A DNA stretch of 64,000 bases from Mycobacterium sp. URHD0025 (lineage in GTDB: Bacteria > Actinomycetota > Actinomycetes > Mycobacteriales > Mycobacteriaceae): NCBI RefSeq assembly GCF_000426065.1, contig NZ_AUEQ01000016.1, positions 62,001 through 126,000 of the forward strand, in the 5' to 3' direction. Positions 9,346-16,319 of this stretch are shown here, one piece after another. The translations under genes were made by a program, and so were the position numbers. Below the pieces are notes generated by a model that was not told where the DNA came from, ran no database searches, and saw only the letters and a program-made list of their open reading frames with translations. Position 1 is the first letter of the stretch. Each line of letters begins with the position of its first letter.

Positions 9346-9510
9346 TTACGCCTCGGTTTTCGAGGGCCCAATGCCGAGCATGGAAAGGAACATCCGGCAC
9401 TCGTCAGCGTCGGTGGCGTAGGTGGCGACGACGCGACGGGCCTGACTGGCGGTGCTGTCGGCGAGCGGCTCGACGTCGTCGATCTCGGCGGTCTCAGTTT
9501 TCGCAGGCAT
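9346..9510 (-). CDS. Small conserved protein coupled to otsA
   Basis: This 54-residue frame reads ATG 9510 to TAA 9346 and ends at the base before the otsA ATG. The product is acidic in its first third (TAEIDDVEPLAD), then has a basic patch and a single cysteine in DADECRMFLSML. I do not recognise a domain. In M. tuberculosis a 54-residue gene (Rv3489) sits beside otsA (Rv3490), so length and place match. The gapless stop/start and identical strand suggest coupled expression with trehalose synthesis. Function is unknown. Confidence 0.75.
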   Translation of the reverse strand: MPAKTETAEIDDVEPLADSTASQARRVVATYATDADECRMFLSMLGIGPSKTEA

Positions 9511-9555
9511 GACACAACTGTAGGCGACCGGGACGGCCCCGGTCGCCCCACGCCA

Positions 9556-9951
9556 TCAGCCGATGGAACCGTGCACGGTCGGGCTGTTGCCGACGGTCGA
9601 CTCCGGCACCGGCTGCGGGCCCTCGGCCTGTTGTTCCTCGGCCAGGCCGATGCACTCGCCCGAGTTGGCGCCGGTGCACGGGATGGAGCCACCGCCGCCG
9701 GGCACGTTCACCGAGGGCAGATCCGGGTTGGCCGCAGTGCTGCTGAATCCGCCGGGGGAGTTCGGCACGGTGTGCGGGACACACACGCCGGTGTAGAGAT
9801 CTTCTTCCTCGCCCGTCGGGCAGGCGACCGCCGGGCCGGAGGACATGGGTACGGCGAAGGCTGCGATCGCCGGCGCGGTGGCGGCGGCGACCGCAAACCC
9901 GCCGGCAAAGATCAGTCGTCGCATCGAGATCGGGAAGGTCGCCATCGTCAC
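9556..9951 (-). CDS. Small secreted four-cysteine protein, paralogue 1
   Basis: The product has 131 residues from GTG 9951; an ATG two codons in (9945) is an equally good start, and both lie after AGAGAAAG. A signal peptide covers about residues 1-34 with Ala-rich cleavage options. The mature part has Cys44-x12-Cys57 and Cys92-x7-Cys100 in the context IPCTG-x5-CIGLAEE, likely two disulphides, plus VPNSP and the tail STVGNSPTVHGSIG. It is one of three tandem paralogues. Similar mycobacterial proteins are sometimes labelled intersectin-EH binding protein Ibp1; that name is from memory and gives no function. Confidence 0.8.
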   Translation of the reverse strand: MTMATFPISMRRLIFAGGFAVAAATAPAIAAFAVPMSSGPAVACPTGEEEDLYTGVCVPHTVPNSPGGFSSTAANPDLPSVNVPGGGGSIPCTGANSGECIGLAEEQQAEGPQPVPESTVGNSPTVHGSIG

Positions 9952-10040
9952 GCTTTCTCTAGGTATTCGATTGTTGTGTTGGAGGGATTGTATGGAGGCT
10001 GTGAGAGATCTGCATCAGATCTACGAGTTGGCTGGGAGTT

Positions 10041-10373
10041 CTACGGGCTGGCGCTGATGGTCGAACGTGGAATGGGCTGAGGGCCTTCGGCCTCGTCCTC
10101 CTCGGCCAACCCGATGCACTCGCCGGCATTGTGGCCCGTGCACGGGATCGCTCCGCCTCCGCCCGGCAGCGCCACCGCAGGCAGATCGGGGTTGCCGGGG
10201 ATGCCGGTGAACGGTGACGGTGAATTCGGCACCAGAAAGGGCGTGCACGTAGTGGTGTAGACGTCCTCTTCTTCGCCGGACGTGCACGCCGCCTGAGCGA
10301 CCGGCGAGCTCAGCCACAGCGCGCAGCCGGCGCCCACGACGGACAGCACGACGGCTCCAAAACGTGATCTCAC
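10041..10373 (-). CDS. Small secreted four-cysteine protein, paralogue 2
   Basis: The 110-residue product has a signal peptide (about 1-28) and the same scaffold as its neighbours: Cys30-x12-Cys43, VPNSP, and Cys78-x7-Cys86 in IPCTG-x5-CIGLAEE. It lacks the VGNSPTVHGSIG tail. The only usable start is GTG 10373, because a stop lies four codons upstream in frame. That GTG touches a strong inverted repeat (10373-10397), and no clear Shine-Dalgarno sequence is spaced correctly. It may be poorly translated, leaderless or decaying. Confidence 0.7.
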   Translation of the reverse strand: MRSRFGAVVLSVVGAGCALWLSSPVAQAACTSGEEEDVYTTTCTPFLVPNSPSPFTGIPGNPDLPAVALPGGGGAIPCTGHNAGECIGLAEEDEAEGPQPIPRSTISASP

Positions 10374-10397
10374 CTCAGCAGTCTAGGACTGCTGAGG
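10373..10397 (-). terminator. Inverted repeat between paralogues 3 and 2
   Basis: A perfect 11-bp stem, CCTCAGCAGTC, with a TAG loop and its complement spans the gap between two minus-strand genes. It follows the stop of the upstream gene (10430) and includes the first base of the next start codon. On the minus strand the sequence after the stem is only moderately T-rich (ACGTTTTGG), so it may be a weak terminator or a structure that hides the downstream start. Confidence 0.55.
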
Positions 10398-10429
10398 GTT
10401 TACTGTGCGGTCTCTGCGGTACGGCTGTG

Positions 10430-10792
10430 TCAGCCGATGGAACCGTGCACGGTCGGGCTGTTTCCGACGGTCGACTGCGGATCCGGTTGCGGGCCCTCGG
10501 CCTGCTGTTCCTCGGCCAGCCCGATGCACTGGCCGGAATTGCCGCCCGTGCAGGGGATCCCGTCGATCTGGGGCAGCTGGTTCGGGGCTGAGCTGAACTC
10601 CGGCGAGTTGGGCACGAGGTCGGGAACGCACACTCCGGTGTAGGTGTCCTCGGTCTCACCGTTGGGGCAGGAGGCGACCGCGTGAGACGACGTCGTGAGG
10701 ACCGCCAGAGCGGGGGCTGAGGCGAGGGCCGCGGCAATGCCGGCCGCGACGGCGAAGCGACGGGCGACAAGCGGGGAGATAGCCATTGTCAC
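10430..10792 (-). CDS. Small secreted four-cysteine protein, paralogue 3
   Basis: The 120-residue product starts at GTG 10792, with an ATG at 10786 as alternative, and has a signal peptide to about residue 40. It carries Cys42-x12-Cys55, VPNSP, Cys81-x7-Cys89 in IPCTG-x5-CIGLAEE, and the tail STVGNSPTVHGSIG shared exactly with paralogue 1. The 3' ends of copies 1 and 3 are nearly identical in DNA, and both share the leader AGAGAAAGCGTGAC before the second start codon. This implies recent duplication or gene conversion. It is probably the promoter-proximal gene of the set. Confidence 0.78.
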   Translation of the reverse strand: MTMAISPLVARRFAVAAGIAAALASAPALAVLTTSSHAVASCPNGETEDTYTGVCVPDLVPNSPEFSSAPNQLPQIDGIPCTGGNSGQCIGLAEEQQAEGPQPDPQSTVGNSPTVHGSIG

Positions 10793-10991
10793 GCTTTCTC
10801 TCTGGGCCTTCGAAAAGTTTGCTCATCATCCGGCCAAGGTGGTCCGAGGACGATCGTGAGTGGTGTCGTCTCGTATCGCCATACTACCTCCCACAAGGGG
10901 AAATGGCTGTGCGAATGATCCGGGCCGCGCCGGAGGTAACGTTCCGCTGTGAAGCACCTGCGAATTAGCTGTGGTCCCGGTGTGAGCCGGG

Positions 10992-11008
10992 TTACGTGAT
11001 ACACGTAA
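10992..11008. promoter_or_regulatory. Palindromic operator candidate upstream of the echA-like gene
   Basis: A perfect inverted repeat TTACGTG-ATA-CACGTAA lies 45 bases before the enoyl-CoA hydratase ATG, in the 260-base gap after the secreted paralogues. Size and symmetry suit a TetR- or GntR-type dimer. It does not match the KstR or KstR2 sterol motifs as I remember them. The rest of the gap (10793-11053) shows no gene. Confidence 0.45.
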
Positions 11009-11053
11009 TGTGCAGTTCGTAACTTACTTACCCTGCCTAAGAGGTGGTCCGAA

Positions 11054-11962
11054 ATGGTCAGTCCCGACGACGCAGCCCGCCAGGTCGAATACGAGACACT
11101 CGATGACGGACGCATCGCCCGGATCTGGCTGAACCGTCCGGATGCGCAGAACGCGCAGTCCCGGACCGTGCTGGTGCAACTCGACGAGGCGTTCGGCCGG
11201 GCGGAGGCCGATGACACGGTCCGCGTGGTGATCCTGGCAGCGCGTGGGAAGAACTTCTCGGCCGGCCACGACCTCGGTTCCGAAGCGGCGCTGGCCGAGC
11301 GTCAACCGGGCCCGACCCAGCATCCGACGTTCCGCTCCCACGGTGCCACCGCCGCCGGCGTCACCGAGCGAACCTACTTGCAGGAGTGGCACTTCTATTT
11401 CGAGAACACCCGGCGTTGGCGCGATCTGCGCAAGATCACCATCGCCCAGGTGCAGGGCAACGCGATCTCGGCGGCCCTCATGCTGATCTGGGCCTGCGAT
11501 CTGATCGTCGCCGCCGATGACGCCAAGTTCAGCGACGTCGTCGGGGTCCGGATGGGAATGCCAGGTGTCGAGTACTACGCGCACCCATGGGAATTCGGCG
11601 CCCGCAAGGCCAAAGAACTACTGCTGACCGGTGATTCGATCGACGCCGATGAGGCGTACCGGCTGGGCATGGTGTCCAAGATCTTCGCGCGCGACGAACT
11701 CGAAGACCAGACACTGGAATTCGCACGGCGCATCGCCGAGCGGCCGACGATGGCCGCCTTGCTGGTCAAGGATTCCGTCAACGCGGCCAGCGACGCGATG
11801 GGCTTCACAGAAGCGCTGCGCCACGCATTCCACATTCACGAACTCGGGCACGCGCACTGGGCGTCGGTCAACGAGAACCGCTGGCCGGTGGGTATGCCAC
11901 CCGATGTTCCCGACTGGCGGACGCTGGGCGCTCCGAAGCCGGCCCGACGAGATACACCATAA
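11054..11962 (+). CDS. Enoyl-CoA hydratase/isomerase family protein
   Basis: This 302-residue crotonase-fold protein probably acts on a CoA thioester. The core shows RIWLNRPDAQNAQ (25-37), the oxyanion-hole segment AARGKNFSAGHDLGSE (about 63-78) and the second region VQGNAISAALMLIWACDLIVAADDAKF. An insert of about 35 residues follows HDLGSE. The second-half residue usually acting as acid is not a classic ECH glutamate pair, so hydratase activity itself is uncertain. ATG 11054 follows AAGAGGTGG. The gene is two bases from an SDR gene on the same strand, so the pair may act in one beta-oxidation-type step series. Confidence 0.85.
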   Translation: MVSPDDAARQVEYETLDDGRIARIWLNRPDAQNAQSRTVLVQLDEAFGRAEADDTVRVVILAARGKNFSAGHDLGSEAALAERQPGPTQHPTFRSHGATAAGVTERTYLQEWHFYFENTRRWRDLRKITIAQVQGNAISAALMLIWACDLIVAADDAKFSDVVGVRMGMPGVEYYAHPWEFGARKAKELLLTGDSIDADEAYRLGMVSKIFARDELEDQTLEFARRIAERPTMAALLVKDSVNAASDAMGFTEALRHAFHIHELGHAHWASVNENRWPVGMPPDVPDWRTLGAPKPARRDTP

Positions 11963-11964
11963 GG

Positions 11965-12816
11965 ATGACGCGAATGGAACTGTCGTTGAAGGATCGCACC
12001 TACCTGGTCACCGGCGGCGGTAGTGGCATCGGCAAGGGTGCCGCGGCCGCCATCGTCGCGGCCGGCGGCAACGCCATGTTGATCGGTCGCAATGCCGACA
12101 AGCTCAGTGCGGCCGCTGACGAATTGAACGCGGGACTCGGAGCCGGCGGCGGATCGGTGCGCTACGAACCTGCCGACGTCACCAACGAGGAGGAGGTGCG
12201 CCGCGCGGTCGACGCCGCCACGGCCTGGCATGGCCGGCTACACGGTGTGGTGCACAGTGCCGGAGGGTCGCTGACCATCGGTCCGATCACCCAGATCGAC
12301 TCCGAGCTGTGGCGCCAGACCGTCGATCTCAACGTCAACGGCACGATGTACCTGATCAAGCACGCGGGCCGGGAGATGGTCCGCGGTGGCGGCGGCTCGT
12401 TCGTCGGCATCTCCTCGATCGCGTCGAGCAACACCCACCGGTGGTTCGGTGCGTACGGCGTGAGCAAGGCGGCGTTCGACCATCTGCTCAAGCTGGCCGC
12501 CGACGAGCTGGGCCCATCCTCTGTGCGGTTCAACAGCATCCGGCCCGGCTTGACCCGGACCGAGATGGTCGGCCCGGTCTTCGAACTCCCGGCAGCCCGT
12601 GACGACTACGAGGCCTGCACGCCGATGCCACGGTTCGGCGAGGTCGAGGACATCGCCAACCTGGCGGTGTTCCTGCTCAGCGACGCCGCGGGCTGGATCA
12701 CCGGTCAGGCTATCGGTGTCGACGGCGGGCACGCTCTGCGCCGCGGCCCCGACATCTCCGGAATGCTGGAACCGCTGTACGGCGCCGACGGCCTACGCGG
12801 CGTCGTCGCCGAGTAA
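11965..12816 (+). CDS. Short-chain dehydrogenase/reductase
   Basis: The product is a 283-residue classical SDR. The nucleotide motif TGGGSGIGKG is at about 16-25, the HSAG structural motif (NNAG equivalent) at about 96-99, the active-site Tyr-Lys pair in YGVSK at about 163-167, and DGGHA near the end, typical of 3-oxoacyl reductase-like enzymes. GRNADK after beta2 suggests NADP preference. ATG 11965 is two bases after the hydratase stop; ATG 11974 has better spacing to AAGGA and is an alternative start. The operon suggests a 3-hydroxyacyl-CoA or related oxidation, but the substrate cannot be read from sequence. Confidence 0.85.
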   Translation: MTRMELSLKDRTYLVTGGGSGIGKGAAAAIVAAGGNAMLIGRNADKLSAAADELNAGLGAGGGSVRYEPADVTNEEEVRRAVDAATAWHGRLHGVVHSAGGSLTIGPITQIDSELWRQTVDLNVNGTMYLIKHAGREMVRGGGGSFVGISSIASSNTHRWFGAYGVSKAAFDHLLKLAADELGPSSVRFNSIRPGLTRTEMVGPVFELPAARDDYEACTPMPRFGEVEDIANLAVFLLSDAAGWITGQAIGVDGGHALRRGPDISGMLEPLYGADGLRGVVAE

Positions 12817-12834
12817 CTTTCGCGTTTGACATCG

Positions 12835-12875
12835 CGCTGAAGATCGCAGTCACCAGGTGACCGCGATCTTCAGCG
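12835..12875. terminator. Convergent hairpin terminator
   Basis: A perfect 13-bp stem CGCTGAAGATCGC, with its complement at 12863-12875, encloses a further GTCACC-A-GGTGAC palindrome, giving about 19 paired bases. It lies between the SDR stop (12816) and the convergent dehydrogenase stop (12887). Flanks are T-containing on both sides (TTTGAC and TTGTCGCGTTT), as expected for a bidirectional terminator. Confidence 0.75.
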
Positions 12876-12886
12876 TTGTCGCGTTT

Positions 12887-13783
12887 CTAGGCCGACGTCG
12901 CCGGTCCGGCGGCTCCGGCCTCCCACGCGCTGAGCGCACCGACCGCCGACCAGTCCAGTTCGCCGCCGCCGGTGGCCAGCAGCGTGAGGAAACGGTCGCG
13001 CAGCAAGCTCGCGACAGGCAGGGGAACCTGCAGCTCCTCGCCGGCACTCAGCGCCAGTTTGACGTCCTTGAGGCCCAAGGTGGCGGCGAACCCGGCCGGC
13101 GTGAATTCCCCGCGAGCCAACAGCCCGCCGTAGGTGCGATACACCGGGGCGTCGAACAGCGTCGAGGTCAGCAGTTCCACGTACTGTTGTTTGTCCACAC
13201 CTGCCTTGCCCACGAGAGCCATTGCCTCACCGAGGGATTCGATCACCGAGGCGATCAGGAAGTTGCCGCTGATCTTGACCAGGTTCGCGGCTTGTGGATC
13301 TTGGCCGAGGACGAATGTGCGCTGCCCGATTGCGTCGAAGATCGGCGACACCGTCTCGACGGCGGCAGGGGCGCCGGCCGCCACGACGAACAACTTGGCT
13401 GCCGCGGCAGCCTCGGGCCTGCCGAAGACGGGAGCGGCGACGAAGCCCTGGCCGGCCTCGTGATGCGCCTCGGTCAACCGCTGCGCCAGCGCGACACTGA
13501 TGGTCGACGACGAGACATGAACGGCGCCTTCCGGCAATGAGGCGATCACCCCGTGATCCCCGAAAGTCGCGGCCGTTACCGCGTCGTCGTTGGAGAGCAT
13601 GGTGACGACGACGTCGCCCTGGCAAGCGTCGGACACCGAGCCCGCCGGACGCGCACCGTCGGCGGCCAATGCGGCGACCTTGTCGGGGGAGCGGTTGTAT
13701 GCGGTGACCTCATGTCCGGCCTTGAGCAGGTTGGCGGCCATGGCCGCGCCCATGTTGCCCAGGCCGATGAATCCGATCTTCAT
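12887..13783 (-). CDS. NAD(P)-dependent beta-hydroxyacid dehydrogenase family protein
   Basis: The 298-residue product starts at ATG 13783, directly after TGGAGGT. It begins with the dinucleotide motif GFIGLGNMGAAM (4-15), followed by NRSPDK, which suggests NADP binding. The substrate loop VHVSSSTIS and the catalytic-lysine region NLVKISGNFL (usually GxxGxGxxxKxxxN) follow. The family includes 3-hydroxyisobutyrate, tartronate semialdehyde and GLYR1-type imine or succinic semialdehyde reductases; the sequence does not decide between these. It stands alone on the minus strand between two convergent plus-strand genes. Confidence 0.85.
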   Translation of the reverse strand: MKIGFIGLGNMGAAMAANLLKAGHEVTAYNRSPDKVAALAADGARPAGSVSDACQGDVVVTMLSNDDAVTAATFGDHGVIASLPEGAVHVSSSTISVALAQRLTEAHHEAGQGFVAAPVFGRPEAAAAAKLFVVAAGAPAAVETVSPIFDAIGQRTFVLGQDPQAANLVKISGNFLIASVIESLGEAMALVGKAGVDKQQYVELLTSTLFDAPVYRTYGGLLARGEFTPAGFAATLGLKDVKLALSAGEELQVPLPVASLLRDRFLTLLATGGGELDWSAVGALSAWEAGAAGPATSA

Positions 13784-13823
13784 ACCTCCACTCTTACCGG
13801 CTACGTTGGCGGAGGGAGGGTTC

Positions 13824-14258
13824 ATGAAGTTCTCGACAACGATGTTCCAGGACGGCAACAACACCGGTATCGAGGTGCCCGCCGACGTGGTGGAAGCGCT
13901 TGCAGCGGGTAAGCGCCCGGCCGTGGTGGTCGACGTGAACGGGTACCGCTACCGGTCGACGATCGCGCCGATGGGCGGAAAGTTCCTGATTCCGTTCAGC
14001 GCCGAGCGCCGCAACGAGTCGGGAATCGGCGGTGGCGATGCCATCGATGTCGACCTGACCGTCGACACCGAACCTCGCACCGTGGACGTCCCCGATGACC
14101 TGCGGGCCGCGTTGGCGGAGTCACCGGGCGCCGTGGCGAAGTGGGACAGCCTCTCCTACAGCAAGCAGAAGGCCCACGTCGCTTCGGTACAGGCAGCCAA
14201 GGCGGCAGACACCCGGGCCCGCCGCATCGCGAAGGTTATTGCTGAGCTAGAGGCTTGA
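13824..14258 (+). CDS. DUF1905/YdeI-like protein
   Basis: The 144-residue protein begins at ATG 13824, preceded by GGAGGGAGGG. The first 95 residues (MKFSTTMFQ to TVDTEPRTVDVP) form a DUF1905 beta-barrel with GGKFLIPFSAERR. The C-terminal helical part (WDSLSYSKQKAHVASVQAAK) is the YdeI/OmpD-associated segment, rich in Lys and Arg. The function of this family is not established. It is transcribed divergently from the dehydrogenase across only 40 bases, and its last 23 bases overlap the convergent coxS-like gene. Confidence 0.8.
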   Translation: MKFSTTMFQDGNNTGIEVPADVVEALAAGKRPAVVVDVNGYRYRSTIAPMGGKFLIPFSAERRNESGIGGGDAIDVDLTVDTEPRTVDVPDDLRAALAESPGAVAKWDSLSYSKQKAHVASVQAAKAADTRARRIAKVIAELEA

Positions 14259-14742
14259 GCCCGTTGTCGGTCTCCGCGTGTTCGCACGCCCGGTGTACGG
14301 CGTTGACGATGCCCTGGTAGCCGGTGCAGCGGCAGAAGTTGCCAGACAGACCCTCGCGGATCTCCTCGTCGCTGGGATTCGGGTTGTCCCGCAGCATGGC
14401 GGTGATCGAGGTGACGAATCCCGGTGTGCAGAAGCCGCATTGCAGCCCGTGGCACTCCTTGAGCGCGGCCTGGACCGGCGACAGTTGACCGTCCGGGCCC
14501 GCGATGCCCTCGACCGTGGTCACCTCCTGGCCGTCCACCTGGACCGCGAACACCAGACATGACCTGACGGCCTGCCCGTCCAACAGGACCGTGCAGGCAC
14601 CGCAGGCCCCGTGTTCGCAGCCGAGGTGGGTGCCGGTGAGACCGCAGTTCTCCCGCAGGAAATCAGCCAGGGTGACCCGCGGCTCGACCACACCCTGGTA
14701 GTCCCGCCCGTTGACCGAAACCGCAACCGGCAGTTCATGCAT
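14236..14742 (-). CDS. Molybdenum hydroxylase small subunit, two [2Fe-2S] clusters
   Basis: The 168-residue CoxS/XdhC-type subunit has the plant-ferredoxin cluster ligands Cys42, Cys47, Cys50 and Cys62 (GCEHGACGAC) and the second-cluster ligands Cys102, Cys105, Cys137 and Cys139 (QCGFCTPG and CRCTGYQ). It passes electrons from the molybdenum site to FAD. It is the last gene of a minus-strand operon in the order large, CoxG-like, medium, small. Its start overlaps the medium-subunit gene by eight bases. Annotation as carbon monoxide dehydrogenase would rest on family only. Confidence 0.93.
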   Translation of the reverse strand: MHELPVAVSVNGRDYQGVVEPRVTLADFLRENCGLTGTHLGCEHGACGACTVLLDGQAVRSCLVFAVQVDGQEVTTVEGIAGPDGQLSPVQAALKECHGLQCGFCTPGFVTSITAMLRDNPNPSDEEIREGLSGNFCRCTGYQGIVNAVHRACEHAETDNGLKPLAQQ

Positions 14743-15619
14743 TGAGCGCCTCCTCGGCGTGCGTGGTTGCCTGGGTCCAGGCTCTGGAAACCATGGCGGC
14801 GCCGACCCGGGCCCGGTATGCCGCCGTGCCCTGCAGATCGGAAGGAATGTCGGTGAGCCCGGACACCGCCAGCTGCCCGATCTCGTCGGCGGTGAGGCCG
14901 CCGATCGGCGTGCCGATCAATGCCGACTCGGCCGGGGTGGCCCGCAGCGGGGTGGAGCCCAGGCCGAGCAGGCCGATACCGCAGCGGGTGATGCGGTCAT
15001 CTTCATCGAGTTCGAACCCGACCGCGGCGCCGGCGATCGCAAAATCGCCGTGACGCCGGGCGAATTCGGCGATACCGAAACCGCTCCGACCCGAGGCCAC
15101 CGGGAAGCGCACGGCGGTGAGGATCTCGTCGGCGGCCAGCGATGTTTCCCACAGTCCGGTGAAGAACTCCGCGGCCGGAATCTGACGGGTCCCGCGTGAC
15201 GAGGTGGCCTCGATGGTCGCGTCGAGGGCCAGTGCGACGGCAGCGTACTCGGCCGCCGGATCGGCATGCGCGATCGCACCGCCGAGTGTGCCGCGGCTAC
15301 GGATCTGGAAATGCCCGATGTGCGGGGTGGCCAGGGTCAACAGCGGCACCGAATCGGCGATCTCGTCGTCGAGGCCCACCATGGCGTGCGGGGTGGCCGC
15401 GCCGATCCGAACCTCGTTGTCCTGCAGGGCAATGTCGTTCAGCTCGGACAACCGCGAGATGTCGATCAGATTCTCGAAGTGCGTCAGCCGCATGGCCAGC
15501 ATCGGCACCAGGCTCTGACCGCCTGCCAGGATCTTGGCGTCCTCGCCGTACTCGCTCAGCATGGCCACCGCCTCGGTGACCGTGGCGGGACGGTGATACG
15601 CGAAGGGGGCGGACTTCAT
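14735..15619 (-). CDS. Molybdenum hydroxylase medium (FAD) subunit
   Basis: The 294-residue CoxM-type subunit has FAD-binding motifs AGGQS (32-36) and RGTLGGAIAHADP (about 108-120), followed by the CO-dehydrogenase flavoprotein C-terminal domain with GLLGLGSTPLRA. It receives electrons from the 2Fe-2S subunit. Its ATG overlaps the CoxG-like stop by four bases, and its end overlaps the small subunit by eight, so the three products are probably made in balance. The length is normal for the family. Confidence 0.93.
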   Translation of the reverse strand: MKSAPFAYHRPATVTEAVAMLSEYGEDAKILAGGQSLVPMLAMRLTHFENLIDISRLSELNDIALQDNEVRIGAATPHAMVGLDDEIADSVPLLTLATPHIGHFQIRSRGTLGGAIAHADPAAEYAAVALALDATIEATSSRGTRQIPAAEFFTGLWETSLAADEILTAVRFPVASGRSGFGIAEFARRHGDFAIAGAAVGFELDEDDRITRCGIGLLGLGSTPLRATPAESALIGTPIGGLTADEIGQLAVSGLTDIPSDLQGTAAYRARVGAAMVSRAWTQATTHAEEALNA

Positions 15620-16317
15620 GACACCAGCCGCAACAGCGCGGCGTGCAGATCCTCGGGCGCCAGCACGCTGTGTCTGCGGCTCTTTCGGCCGGCCCGGCCG
15701 ATGAGGAAGCCGAGTACGCCCGCGGCGGCGGCCGCGCCGATGGCAGGGGCGAAGCGCTTGGCCATCGGCACCGCCATCACCTTGGCCAGGGCCAGGGCGT
15801 TGATCGGGGCGGCTTCCTGGGCCGACTGCGCGGGGGTGCCTGCAGCGGTACCGGTATCGGCGGCTGACGCCGAACCGCCGAGCAGTTCGGCCTCCAGGCT
15901 GCGGGCGAACTGGTCGATCAGACTGCCGGATACGTCAGCCAGAACGCCGCGGCCGAACTGGGCTGCCTTGCCGGAGATGGCCAGATCCGTGGTGACCACC
16001 ACGGTCGTCGAGTCGCCCTCGTCTTTCAGTTGGGCGGTCACGATGGCCGAGGCGGTGCCGTTTCCGCGGGTCTCCTTGCCGTTGGCCTTGAGGACCACGC
16101 GCTGAGCGGCCGCGTCCTTTTCCTGGAAGGTGGCATCGCCCTTGTAGGACACCGTGATCGGGCCGACCTTCACCTTGACCGCACCGGTGAAATCGTCACC
16201 GTCGACGCTCAGCAGCGTGGCACCGGGTAGGCATGGTGCGACGCGTTCGACGTCGGTGAGCACCTCCCAGGTTTTCGCCGCAGGTACCGCCACCCGGAAT
16301 TCGTTGTTGAGCTCCAC
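15616..16317 (-). CDS. CoxG/SRPBCC family protein
   Basis: This 233-residue protein has an N-terminal CoxG domain (1-145, MELNNEFRVAVPAAKTWEVLTDVERVAPCLPGA... beginning the SRPBCC fold). An Ala-rich linker follows, then a hydrophobic stretch (about 190-208, APAIGAAAAAGVLGFLIG) that looks like a membrane segment with a basic tail. CoxG is thought to recruit the mature hydroxylase to the membrane in Oligotropha. The same role, linking the enzyme to respiratory electron flow, is plausible here. It lies two bases downstream of the large-subunit gene. Confidence 0.85.
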   Translation of the reverse strand: MELNNEFRVAVPAAKTWEVLTDVERVAPCLPGATLLSVDGDDFTGAVKVKVGPITVSYKGDATFQEKDAAAQRVVLKANGKETRGNGTASAIVTAQLKDEGDSTTVVVTTDLAISGKAAQFGRGVLADVSGSLIDQFARSLEAELLGGSASAADTGTAAGTPAQSAQEAAPINALALAKVMAVPMAKRFAPAIGAAAAAGVLGFLIGRAGRKSRRHSVLAPEDLHAALLRLVS

Positions 16318-16319
16318 GA

